DNA of 64,000 nt from Flavobacterium resistens (GTDB lineage: Bacteria; Bacteroidota; Bacteroidia; Flavobacteriales; Flavobacteriaceae): the NCBI RefSeq assembly GCF_900182645.1, contig NZ_FXTA01000004.1:62001-126000 (forward strand). Direction: 5' to 3'. The position numbers and the translations under genes are program-made. This document shows positions 9,184 to 16,923 of this stretch, one piece after another (within the stretch, counting starts at the first letter, position 1; every line of letters starts with the position of its first letter). The notes beneath the pieces are model-generated. The model worked only from the letters and a program-made list of their open reading frames with translations, made no database searches and was not told where the DNA came from.

Positions 9184-9646
9184 CGGAATTCTTCTTTTGG
9201 TTGCAATACTACTCTTCTCTTGTGATAAGAAAAGAGTGTTTGATGAGTACAAATCCGTTGGGAGTGCTTGGCACAAAGACAGCGTTGTTACTTTTGATTT
9301 GCCAGTTTTAGATTCTACCAAAAAATACAACTTATTTGTAAATTTGAGAGATAACAACAATTATCCTTTCAATAATTTGTTTTTGATTGTTGCTATTGAA
9401 ACGCCAAGTGGTTTTACAAAAGTAGATACGTTAGAATATCAAATGGCAAATCCAGATGGAACCTTGTTAGGAAACGGTTTTACAGACATAAAAGAAAGCA
9501 AGTTGTTTTATAAAGAAGATGTGAAGTTTAAAGGAAAATATAAAGTTCATATTAAACAAGCTGTTAGAGAATCAGGCAAAATTCCTGGTGTTGAAGCTTT
9601 AGAAGGTATTACAGACGTAGGTTTTAGAATAGAACAAAAAGATTAG
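9167..9646 (+). CDS. gldH: gliding motility lipoprotein GldH
   Basis: GldH is a lipoprotein needed for flavobacterial gliding. The 159-residue product has a short signal ending in LLFSC (Cys19), then DKKRVFDEYKSVGSAWHKDSVVTFDLP, the family's N-terminal signature, followed by a beta-rich domain with YPFNNLFLIVAIETPSG. The start overlaps the end of ricT by 17 nt and the PBP gene follows after 8 nt, so it is the middle gene of a tight three-gene unit. Surface gliding in this organism is an inference from this gene alone; no other gld or spr gene is in the window. Confidence 0.93.
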   Translation: MRIKNSGILLLVAILLFSCDKKRVFDEYKSVGSAWHKDSVVTFDLPVLDSTKKYNLFVNLRDNNNYPFNNLFLIVAIETPSGFTKVDTLEYQMANPDGTLLGNGFTDIKESKLFYKEDVKFKGKYKVHIKQAVRESGKIPGVEALEGITDVGFRIEQKD

Positions 9647-9654
9647 AAATAATT

Positions 9655-11961
9655 ATGGCAGCTAAGAAAAACAATCAATCAAATAGCGTTAAAGATATTA
9701 ATTACTATAAAAAGAAGTTCTGGCGGGTTTTTGCTTATACTTTGCTAGGTATTTTAGCCTTCTTTTTATTTGCCTCTTGGGGATTATTCGGTTCAATGCC
9801 ATCTTTTGAAGATTTGGAAAATCCGGATTCAAATTTAGCTACTGAAATTATTTCTTCTGACGGAGTCGTAATTGGTAAATATTTCAAAACCAATAGATCA
9901 CAGCTGAAATATTCAGATTTGCCAAAAAGTTTGGTCGAAGCCTTGGTCGCAACTGAAGACGCACGTTTTTACGAACACTCAGGAATTGACGGACGTGGAA
10001 CTCTAAGAGCCATTTTTACCTTAGGAACAAATGGTGGTGCGAGTACTTTAACACAACAGCTTGCAAAACAATTATTTCACGGTGAAGGTTCTAAATTTTT
10101 GCCTTTCAGAATTGTTCAGAAAATAAAAGAATGGATTATTGCGATTCGTCTGGAAAGACAATATACCAAAAACGAAATTCTGGCCATGTATTGCAATGTC
10201 TACGATTTCGGAAATTATTCTGTTGGAGTAAGTTCGGCGGCGCAGACTTATTTCTCTAAAGATCCAAAAGATTTAACAATGGATGAATCGGCTATTTTAG
10301 TCGGAATGTTCAAAAACTCTGGATTATACAATCCAGTTCGTAATCCGCAAGGCGTAAAAAATCGTCGTAATGTCGTGCTTTCGCAGATGGAAAAAGCAAA
10401 GATGATTTCTACTGCAGAAAAATTGAGATTACAGGCTTTGCCAATTACATTGAAGTTCAAGCTTGAAAGTCACCGTGAAGGAACGGCTACTTATTTCAGA
10501 GAATACCTTCGTGATTACATGAAAAAATGGGTAGCAGAAAATAAAAAACCAGATGGCTCTGATTATGATATCTACAAAGATGGTTTGAAAATTTATACCA
10601 CTATCGATTCAAGAATGCAGCTTTATGCGGAAGAAGCAGTTTCTGAACACATGAAAAACCTTCAACAGCAATTTTTTATTGAAATGAAAACCAATAAAAA
10701 TGCGCCTTTCGTAAATATCACTCAGGCTGAAACAGATAGAATCATGATGCAGGCAATGAAAAATTCTTCGCGCTGGGCTATCATGAAAGATATGGATAAA
10801 AGCGAAGATGATATTATAGCATCATTCAAAGTAAAAACGCAAATGAGAATCTTTACTTGGAAAGGAGAGCGTGATACCATCATGACACCATTAGATTCTA
10901 TTCGTTATTATAAACACTTTTTACAGTCTGGTTTGATGGCAATGGAGCCTCAAACAGGAAATATCAAAGCTTGGGTTGGTGGTATCAATTACAAATATTT
11001 TCAATACGATCACGTTGGTCAGGGCGCAAGACAAGTTGGTTCTACTTTTAAACCATTCGTTTATGCAACTGCTATTGAACAATTGAATATGTCTCCTTGT
11101 GATTCTATTCTTGATGGCCCTTTTATGATTCATAAAGGACGTCATCACGTAACAGAAGACTGGGAACCAAGAAACTCTGATAACAGATATCGTGGAATGG
11201 TAACGTTGAAACAAGGTTTGGCGAATTCTATTAATACGGTTTCAGCTAAATTAATTGATAGAACAGGTCCTGAAGCTGTTGTTGAATTGACAAAAAAATT
11301 AGGAGTTAAAACTGAAATCCCGGTTCAGCCTTCAATTGCTCTTGGAGCGGTTGATATTACAGTTGAAGATATGGTTGCTGCATATAGTACATTTGCAAAT
11401 CAGGGAGTTTATGTAAAACCACAATTTTTAAGCAGAATTGAGAATAAAAGCGGCGAGGTTATTTATGAGCCAATTCCGGAATCTCATGATGTTTTAAATA
11501 AAGATATTGCTTTTGCAGTAATTAAATTATTAGAAGGTGTTACTGAAACTGGTTCTGGAGCACGTTTACGTACTCAGGGTGGTGGAAGCGGAGATAACCG
11601 TTGGACAGGATATCCTTATATGTTCAAAAATCCAATTGCGGGTAAAACCGGAACAACGCAAAATCAGTCAGATGGTTGGTTTATGGGAATGGTTCCGAAT
11701 TTAGTAACTGGTGTTTGGGTTGGTTGTGAAGACCGTTCAGCTCGTTTCAAAAGTTTGACTTACGGGCAAGGTGCTACAGCAGCATTGCCGGTTTGGGCTT
11801 ATTTTATGAAAAAATGCTACGCCGATGAAGCACTTCAGGTCTCAAAATCTGAATTTGAGCGTCCGGCTAACCTTTCGATAAAAGTGGATTGTTATCAAAG
11901 ACCTGCAGTAGTAAAAGACACTACACAGACAGATCAAAATACAGATGAATTTGAGTTGTAA
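9655..11961 (+). CDS. class A penicillin-binding protein (PBP1A type)
   Basis: A bifunctional peptidoglycan synthase. One membrane anchor (about residues 22-42) precedes a GT51 transglycosylase domain with the catalytic Glu101 in ATEDARFYEHSG and the GGASTLTQQLAKQL motif. The transpeptidase domain has the catalytic Ser463 in GSTFKP (SxxK, Lys466), SIN at 525-527 and KTGTT from Lys664. At 768 residues it is of normal length, and the C-terminus is polar and short. It is co-transcribed with ricT and gldH. All active-site motifs are intact. Confidence is high for function; whether it is PBP1a or PBP1c in local naming is open. Confidence 0.96.
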   Translation: MAAKKNNQSNSVKDINYYKKKFWRVFAYTLLGILAFFLFASWGLFGSMPSFEDLENPDSNLATEIISSDGVVIGKYFKTNRSQLKYSDLPKSLVEALVATEDARFYEHSGIDGRGTLRAIFTLGTNGGASTLTQQLAKQLFHGEGSKFLPFRIVQKIKEWIIAIRLERQYTKNEILAMYCNVYDFGNYSVGVSSAAQTYFSKDPKDLTMDESAILVGMFKNSGLYNPVRNPQGVKNRRNVVLSQMEKAKMISTAEKLRLQALPITLKFKLESHREGTATYFREYLRDYMKKWVAENKKPDGSDYDIYKDGLKIYTTIDSRMQLYAEEAVSEHMKNLQQQFFIEMKTNKNAPFVNITQAETDRIMMQAMKNSSRWAIMKDMDKSEDDIIASFKVKTQMRIFTWKGERDTIMTPLDSIRYYKHFLQSGLMAMEPQTGNIKAWVGGINYKYFQYDHVGQGARQVGSTFKPFVYATAIEQLNMSPCDSILDGPFMIHKGRHHVTEDWEPRNSDNRYRGMVTLKQGLANSINTVSAKLIDRTGPEAVVELTKKLGVKTEIPVQPSIALGAVDITVEDMVAAYSTFANQGVYVKPQFLSRIENKSGEVIYEPIPESHDVLNKDIAFAVIKLLEGVTETGSGARLRTQGGGSGDNRWTGYPYMFKNPIAGKTGTTQNQSDGWFMGMVPNLVTGVWVGCEDRSARFKSLTYGQGATAALPVWAYFMKKCYADEALQVSKSEFERPANLSIKVDCYQRPAVVKDTTQTDQNTDEFEL

Positions 11962-11987
11962 ATTCAATTCAGTTTTAAAATAAATTT

Positions 11988-12037
11988 ATCCTTTTGAAAT
12001 CTTCTAAACTTAGAAGAAGACAAAAGGATATTTTTTT
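11988..12037 (+). terminator. terminator after the ricT-gldH-PBP unit
   Basis: Outer stem ATCCTTTTG (11988-11996) / CAAAAGGAT (12021-12029) enclosing an inner hairpin CTTCTA/TAGAAG, followed by a run of seven T. Confidence 0.8.
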
Positions 12038-12127
12038 ATGGGATATTTTATTTTTTACGAAATCGATATAATTTAATCTAAAAATCTTATTTTTATCAAA
12101 AATATATAGTAATAAAGACACTTTGTT

Positions 12128-12829
12128 ATGATAACAAAAAAAGTAAATAATGTTCATGAGGCAATTCAAGGAATTGAAAGCAATATGACAATAATGTTTG
12201 GCGGTTTTGGTTTATGTGGTATTCCTGAAAATACTATTGCCGCATTAGTTAACACCACAATTTCAGATTTAACTTGTATTTCGAATAATGCAGGAGTTGA
12301 TGATTTTGGTTTAGGATTGCTTTTGCAAAAGAAACAAATCAAGAAAATGATTTCCTCTTATGTTGGCGAAAATGCGGAGTTTGAACGTCAGATGCTTTCA
12401 GGAGAACTAGAAGTCGAACTTACACCTCAAGGAACTTTAGCAGAAAGATGTCGCGCAGCTCAGGCCGGAATTCCTGCTTTTTTTACTCCGGCAGGTTACG
12501 GAACAGAAGTTGCCGAGGGAAAAGAAGCACGTGAATTCAATGGCAAAATGCATATTATGGAAGAAGCCTTCAAAGCCGATTTTGCAATTGTAAAAGCATG
12601 GAAAGGCGATGAAGCCGGGAATCTTATTTTTAAAGGAACTGCCAGAAACTTCAATGCATGTATGGCCGGTGCAGGAAAAATAACAATCGCTGAGGTTGAA
12701 GAACTGGTTCCTGTCGGGACTTTGGATCCAAATCAAATTCACATTCCAGGAATTATGGTACAACGTATTTTTCAAGGAGAAAAATTCGAGAAGAGAATCG
12801 AGCAAAGAACTGTTAGAGTTAAGAATTAG
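12128..12829 (+). CDS. scoA: 3-oxoacid CoA-transferase subunit A
   Basis: The alpha subunit of succinyl-CoA:3-ketoacid CoA-transferase, which activates acetoacetate using succinyl-CoA. At 233 residues it has the subunit A signature [16 protein letters not shown] near the N-terminus, [16 protein letters not shown], and the [18 protein letters not shown] end region. Subunit B follows after 81 nt, a gap filled by an inverted octamer array. The pairing makes the assignment firm; the exact acyl acceptor cannot be read. Confidence 0.93.
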   Translation: MITKKVNNVHEAIQGIESNMTIMFGGFGLCGIPENTIAALVNTTISDLTCISNNAGVDDFGLGLLLQKKQIKKMISSYVGENAEFERQMLSGELEVELTPQGTLAERCRAAQAGIPAFFTPAGYGTEVAEGKEAREFNGKMHIMEEAFKADFAIVKAWKGDEAGNLIFKGTARNFNACMAGAGKITIAEVEELVPVGTLDPNQIHIPGIMVQRIFQGEKFEKRIEQRTVRVKN

Positions 12830-12900
12830 ATAATTGAGATAATGCGACAATTAGATAATTGTTTTTTGAATTATCTAATTATCAAATTCTCTAATTGACA
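12827..12900. repeat. inverted octamer-period arrays in the scoA-scoB gap, GATAATT flavour
   Basis: The second arm (12869-12900) is four 8-nt units: AATTATCT, AATTATCA, AATTCTCT and AATTGACA. The first arm (12827-12859) reads as its complement, with units TAGATAAT, TGAGATAAT (9 nt), GCGACAAT and TAGATAAT. The inner 16 nt pair with one mismatch around a T-rich loop. It could fold as an intra-operon hairpin between the two CoA-transferase genes. Confidence 0.7.
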
Positions 12901-12910
12901 CATTATAAAT

Positions 12911-13567
12911 ATGGCACTTAGTAAAGAAGATATAGCAAAACGAATTGCAAAAGAAGTTAAAGACAGATATTTTGTAAACCTTGGAATAGGAATTCCGACA
13001 TTGGTTGCGAATTATGTTAGAGAAGATATTGCGGTAGAATTTCAAAGTGAAAATGGTGTTCTCGGAATGGGGCCATTTCCTTTTGCAGGTGAAGAAGATG
13101 CCGATATTATTAATGCAGGAAAACAAACCATTACGACTTTGCCGGGAGCAAGTTTTTTTGATTCGGCTTTTAGTTTCGGAATGATTCGTAGCCAAAAAGT
13201 CGATTTAACGATTCTGGGCGCAATGGAAGTTTCTGAAAACGGCGATATTGCCAATTGGAAAATTCCGGGAAAAATGGTAAAAGGAATGGGAGGCGCAATG
13301 GATTTAGTAGCTTCTGCTGAAAATATCATCGTTGCCATGATGCATGTGAACAAAGCAGGCGAATCTAAAATCTTAAAAAAATGTACTTTGCCATTAACAG
13401 GCGTAGGATGCGTTAAAAAGGTCGTAACTGAGCTTGCAGTTCTCGAAGTGACTAAAAATGGATTTAAGCTCTTAGAAAGAGCACCAGGCGTTTCTGTCGA
13501 GCATATCATCGCTTCAACGGAAGCTAATTTGATTATTGAAGGTGAAATTCCTGAAATGATTTTTTAA
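12911..13567 (+). CDS. scoB: 3-oxoacid CoA-transferase subunit B
   Basis: The beta subunit of the CoA-transferase, 218 residues. It carries GIGIPTLVANYV and the catalytic-Glu region FQSENGVLGMGPFPF, then GGAMDLVASAENIIVAMMHV and the CTLPLTGVGCVKKVVTELAVLEV stretch, all typical of subunit B. Length is normal. It follows scoA in the same direction and ends at a terminator shared with the convergent gene. Together the two subunits feed ketone bodies into acetyl-CoA metabolism. Confidence 0.94.
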   Translation: MALSKEDIAKRIAKEVKDRYFVNLGIGIPTLVANYVREDIAVEFQSENGVLGMGPFPFAGEEDADIINAGKQTITTLPGASFFDSAFSFGMIRSQKVDLTILGAMEVSENGDIANWKIPGKMVKGMGGAMDLVASAENIIVAMMHVNKAGESKILKKCTLPLTGVGCVKKVVTELAVLEVTKNGFKLLERAPGVSVEHIIASTEANLIIEGEIPEMIF

Positions 13568-13572
13568 ATAAG

Positions 13573-13604
13573 GTACAAAGTTGCAAAGATTCAAAGTAAC
13601 AAAG
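13573..13604 (+). repeat. octamer-period array, CAAAG flavour (4 units)
   Basis: Exact 8-nt period directly after the scoB stop codon: GTACAAAG, TTGCAAAG, ATTCAAAG, TAACAAAG. It lies in the scoB 3' untranslated region, upstream of the terminator. Confidence 0.85.
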
Positions 13605-13626
13605 TGATTTTGAAGAAAAGTAAAAA

Positions 13627-13656
13627 AGAAAAACCGCCTATTTGGGCGGTTTTATA
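13627..13656. terminator. bidirectional terminator downstream of scoB
   Basis: Stem AAACCGCC (13631-13638) / GGCGGTTT (13645-13652) with A- and T-rich flanks, between convergent genes. Confidence 0.85.
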
Positions 13657-13661
13657 TTTTT

Positions 13662-13686
13662 AAACTTAGGGGCTTAGTTATCTTAG
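13662..13686 (-). repeat. octamer-period array, CTTAG flavour (3 units)
   Basis: AAACTTAG, GGGCTTAG and a 9-nt TTATCTTAG lie between the terminator and the stop codon of the convergent minus-strand gene, mirroring the CAAAG array on the scoB side. Confidence 0.6.
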
Positions 13687-13697
13687 CTACTAAAAAT

Positions 13698-14228
13698 TTA
13701 ATTTAAATTAAATGAAGCTCCTAAACTGAAAGTAGCTTGATTATTTAAGTGATCAAATACATCATTATCACTGCTGTATTTTGCAATTGGAAAACCAATT
13801 TCTGTGAAAACACCAAATCCATCAGTAAAGAAATAACGACCTCCGATGTGACCTCCAAAATTTTTCAAACCTAAACTTAAACCTGGGTAGACATCTAATT
13901 GCTCTACTCCAATAACGCTGCTTAAGTTAGCATTAATTCTTGCTTTTGCATCAAAACGATCTTTGAATTCTGGTTTGTAATCATTGTATGGGGTTGGGTG
14001 ATCGCCATAAATTCCGTTAAAATTGTTTACACCAAGTAAATAATTTGACACAAAACCAAAAGAGAAATTTTCTCCTAAACCAAAATCAACAGAACCTTGA
14101 ATTCCAGAACCACCATCTTGTAGGTTAGCACCAACATTTACTCTGATATCTCCTTTGCCTGTAAAAGCTTTCTGAGCATTAACAAATCCGAATGATACTA
14201 AAAACAAGAGTGTAATAACTTTTTTCAT
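13698..14228 (-). CDS. predicted outer-membrane beta-barrel protein, unknown function
   Basis: A 176-residue protein with a clear Sec signal peptide (MKKVITLLFLVSFGFVNAQ). The mature part alternates Gly-rich turns with amphipathic strands (GDIRVNVGANLQ, GSVDFGLGENFSFGFVSNYLL, GLSLGLKNFGGHIGGRYFF) and ends in an aromatic-free FSLGASFNLN strand. This pattern suggests a small eight-stranded barrel. It looks like a flavobacterial family of unknown role; I cannot give a function. It is monocistronic and shares a terminator with scoB. Confidence 0.82.
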   Translation of the reverse strand: MKKVITLLFLVSFGFVNAQKAFTGKGDIRVNVGANLQDGGSGIQGSVDFGLGENFSFGFVSNYLLGVNNFNGIYGDHPTPYNDYKPEFKDRFDAKARINANLSSVIGVEQLDVYPGLSLGLKNFGGHIGGRYFFTDGFGVFTEIGFPIAKYSSDNDVFDHLNNQATFSLGASFNLN

Positions 14229-14275
14229 AAAATTAAATATTAATTATTTTGCGGTGCAAATGTATATTTAATATT

Positions 14276-15010
14276 TTAATTCCTACCTTTTTCGTCAGGA
14301 TATAATTCATTTAACGGTTCACTTTGCCAGAACTCCTTTGTATCCACATTCATAATCGTCAAAGGCCCTTTGAAAGCAGCGCCTGTATCAACATTCCAAA
14401 CACAAGCTTTGTTTACAGGAACCGTTTCTCCAATTCGCGTAACAGGAGTGTGTCCAATGTAAATTTCTTTATAAACCGTAAAACGTTTTGGATAATATAA
14501 ATCATCGGGTTTTAAAGCTGGGTTCAAAGCCAGTGCCGATTCCCAAAGTGTTCTGTCCCAATAAAATAATTTCGGAAAATATTCCCAGACCACACCATTT
14601 AAATTGGTGAATCCGGCGTGAACAAATAGACGGTTTTCATCATCGAGATAATAGTCTTTCAGAGATTCTAAAAAAGCAATATGAGTTTTCTTTTTTTCTT
14701 CAGAAAGTTTAGAATATCCTTCAACAGTAGCTTTTCCGCCATGTTTGTACCACATTTCTTCATCAAAATCTTCATGTCTGTTTTCGAGCCAGTCTAGTGC
14801 CAGCTGATCATGATTTCCTCTGATGCAAATGCATTTTTGTTTGCTTTTAAGGTCAATTAAAAAATCGATGACGTCAGCAGACTGACTCCAGCCGTCTACA
14901 TAATCACCTAGAAAAATAAGAGTATCTTCGGTAGTAACTTTGGCTTTATTCAACACTTGCTCAAGTGCGCGTAATCCTCCGTGTATGTCGCCTATAACAA
15001 ATGTTCGCAT
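14276..15010 (-). CDS. metallophosphoesterase (Ser/Thr phosphatase or ApaH-like)
   Basis: A 244-residue calcineurin-like phosphoesterase. All metal-site motifs are present in order: GDIHG (residues 7-11), GDYVDGWSQS, RGNHDQLAL, FVHAGFTN and IGHTPVTR. This arrangement is shared by PP2A-like protein phosphatases and diadenosine tetraphosphatases, and the sequence does not separate the two. It is cytoplasmic, with no signal peptide. It is divergent from dinB, 139 nt away. Confidence 0.9.
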   Translation of the reverse strand: MRTFVIGDIHGGLRALEQVLNKAKVTTEDTLIFLGDYVDGWSQSADVIDFLIDLKSKQKCICIRGNHDQLALDWLENRHEDFDEEMWYKHGGKATVEGYSKLSEEKKKTHIAFLESLKDYYLDDENRLFVHAGFTNLNGVVWEYFPKLFYWDRTLWESALALNPALKPDDLYYPKRFTVYKEIYIGHTPVTRIGETVPVNKACVWNVDTGAAFKGPLTIMNVDTKEFWQSEPLNELYPDEKGRN

Positions 15011-15107
15011 TATTTAAATTTTCGAGTAGAAGAACAAAAATAGAAAGAATAATTGGTTTCAACTCAATGATTTTTTATTCTTTAAAGATTGGTATTATTT
15101 ATAACTA

Positions 15108-15145
15108 TTTGCCGTGACTTTTTATTGCTTTACTTTTTAAATTTG
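15108..15145 (+). promoter_or_regulatory. possible promoter of dinB
   Basis: TTTG at 15108-15111, a 19-nt spacer and TACTTTTT at 15131-15138 (one mismatch to TAnnTTTG). A perfect TAAATTTG overlaps downstream at 15138-15145 but lies only 4 nt from the start codon and has no -33 box at the normal distance. Either way the leader would be only a few nucleotides long. Confidence 0.4.
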
Positions 15146-15149
15146 CAAT

Positions 15150-16232
15150 ATGTCAGAAGTGCCAACATATCGAAAAATTATTCATATTGACATGGATGCT
15201 TTTTATGCTTCTGTCGAGCAGATGGATAATCCTGCTTTGCGAGGAAAACCTGTGGCAGTTGGTGGTTCTGAGAATCGAGGAGTGGTTTCGGCTGCAAGTT
15301 ACGAAGCCAGGAAATTTGGTGTTCGGAGTGCTATCAGCGGAGTTTTGGCCAAGAAATATTGTCCTGAAATAATTTTTGTTCGTCCGAGATTTGACCGCTA
15401 CAAAGAGATTTCTTCCAAAATCCATAAAATTTTTCATGAATATACTGATCTGGTTGAGCCGCTTTCGCTTGACGAGGCTTACCTTGATGTAACGCAAAAT
15501 AAAAAAGGAAATCCAAGTGCGAGTTTGCTTGCTCAGGAAATCAGACTGCGAATTCTTAATGAAGTTGGACTTACGGCATCTGCCGGAATTTCAGTAAACA
15601 AATTTGTTGCTAAAATTGCCAGTGATGTGAATAAACCTAACGGACAAAAAACGGTAAATCCAGATGAGATTTTAGCTTTTTTGGAAGAATTGCCAATTCG
15701 GAAATTTTATGGCGTTGGAAAAGTAACCACCGAAAAAATGTATCAACTTGGGATTTTTACCGGAGCCGATTTAAAAAGCAAAACAATAGAATTTCTGGAA
15801 AAACATTTCGGGAAATCTGGCGCTTTTTATTATAAAGTGGTTCGCGGAATTCATAATAGCGAAGTAAAAGCGCATCGCATAACAAAATCGGTCGCAGCCG
15901 AACATACTTTTGATGTCAATTTATCTTCTGAAATTTTTATGCTCGAACAGCTCGATAGAATTGCAGCTTCATTAGAAAAACGGTTGAAAAAGCACAAAAT
16001 TTCAGGTAAAACAGTTACTCTTAAAATAAAATACAGTGATTTTACACAACAAACCCGAAGCAAAACACTTCCTTATTTTATTTCAGATAAAAGTCTGATT
16101 TTAGAAATTGTGGAAGAATTGTTGTATCAAGAGCGAATGAAAGATTCTGTAAGATTGCTCGGGATTTCGCTAAGTAACTTAAATACAGAGGAAAAGAAAG
16201 CAGTTGTTGTGCAATTGAAATTTTCTTTTTGA
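15150..16232 (+). CDS. dinB: DNA polymerase IV (Y family)
   Basis: An error-prone translesion polymerase of 360 residues. The palm motif IDMDAFYASVEQ holds Asp14, and the catalytic acidic pair Asp108-Glu109 is in PLSLDEAYLDV. The helix-hairpin-helix region reads IRKFYGVGKVTTEKMYQLGI, and the little-finger domain follows (KAHRITKSVAAEHTF). The protein ends in QLKFSF, which resembles a sliding-clamp-binding motif at the position used by E. coli Pol IV. All active-site residues are present. It is divergent from a phosphatase and followed by a PAS protein. I see no recognisable SOS operator. Confidence 0.96.
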   Translation: MSEVPTYRKIIHIDMDAFYASVEQMDNPALRGKPVAVGGSENRGVVSAASYEARKFGVRSAISGVLAKKYCPEIIFVRPRFDRYKEISSKIHKIFHEYTDLVEPLSLDEAYLDVTQNKKGNPSASLLAQEIRLRILNEVGLTASAGISVNKFVAKIASDVNKPNGQKTVNPDEILAFLEELPIRKFYGVGKVTTEKMYQLGIFTGADLKSKTIEFLEKHFGKSGAFYYKVVRGIHNSEVKAHRITKSVAAEHTFDVNLSSEIFMLEQLDRIAASLEKRLKKHKISGKTVTLKIKYSDFTQQTRSKTLPYFISDKSLILEIVEELLYQERMKDSVRLLGISLSNLNTEEKKAVVVQLKFSF

Positions 16233-16329
16233 TTTGTTATAATCTTTGAAATTACGGTTTTCCGTAAAGAAAATTCAAGTTTTCGTCTTATCTTTGAGAG
16301 AAAAGTCATCTATTTTAAATCGCTCCAAT

Positions 16330-16830
16330 ATGAAAAACGCTAACCCTGAAGAAGCATCTTATCGTTATTCGGTTCCAATCTTGGCTTGGGATTTTCACTA
16401 TGAATATATAAATGAATTGAAAGCCATGACTGCCGATCTGAAAAGGTTGCATACGATTTCATCTCAATATGCATGGAACGAAAGAGAACTTAAAATAGAA
16501 GAACGAATTAAAAATGAAGTAATTGTAATAACCGATTTGAATTTAAAAATCGTTTTTGCCTCCAGTAAAATTAAAAGAATGACGGGTTATACCGAAGCGG
16601 AAATTTTAGGAAACACACCCAAAATGTTTCAAGGCCCGGATACGTGTCCACATGCTTTGCAAGAAATCAGAGAAGCAATTCAGTTAAAAACTTCGTTTGA
16701 GAAGACAATTGAAAACTACAAAAAAAACGGAAAAGTATACAGTTGTCACATCAACGGTTTTCCTGTTTATAATTCGAAAGGAGAAGTTTCTCATTTTATA
16801 GCATTTGAGAAAAATGCATTTAGTGCTTAA
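16330..16830 (+). CDS. single PAS-domain protein
   Basis: The 166-residue protein starts at the ATG at 16330 (MKNANPEEASYRYS); an in-frame TTG at 16246 is less likely. A short helix-rich N-terminal part (about 1-70) precedes one PAS domain (about 70-163) with VIVITDLNLKIVFASSKIKRMTGYTEAEILGNTPKMFQG and a C-terminal VYNSKGEVSHFIAFEKN. It has no kinase, cyclase or DNA-binding output domain. The GNTPKMFQG segment sits where LOV photoreceptors have GRNCRFLQ, and the photoactive Cys is absent (Pro instead). It may sense a ligand or dimerise with a separate output protein; the partner is unknown. Confidence 0.85.
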   Translation: MKNANPEEASYRYSVPILAWDFHYEYINELKAMTADLKRLHTISSQYAWNERELKIEERIKNEVIVITDLNLKIVFASSKIKRMTGYTEAEILGNTPKMFQGPDTCPHALQEIREAIQLKTSFEKTIENYKKNGKVYSCHINGFPVYNSKGEVSHFIAFEKNAFSA

Positions 16831-16863
16831 TTTTTAAACACAAAGAGCGCAAGTTATAAAATG

Positions 16864-16890
16864 AAAAACCGTCCACTAGGACGGTTTTTT
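16864..16890. terminator. bidirectional terminator between the PAS gene and fumarase
   Basis: Perfect stem AAAAACCGTCC (16864-16874) / GGACGGTTTTT (16879-16889), loop ACTA, T tract following. Two CAAAG-type octamers (16838-16853) lie just before it. Confidence 0.88.
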
Positions 16891-16922
16891 GTTCTTAGAA
16901 ACTTAGAATCTCAGTATCTTAG
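16891..16922 (-). repeat. octamer-period array, CTTAG flavour (4 units)
   Basis: Exact 8-nt period GTTCTTAG, AAACTTAG, AATCTCAG, TATCTTAG, filling the space between the terminator and the fumarase stop codon. It would be in the fumarase 3' untranslated region. Confidence 0.85.
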
Positions 16923-16923
16923 A

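Noticed and set aside
12437..13509. Minus-strand frames opposite scoA and scoB, up to 155 residues
   Set aside because: They are antisense to two clear CoA-transferase subunits and have irregular composition; they are by-products of codon bias.
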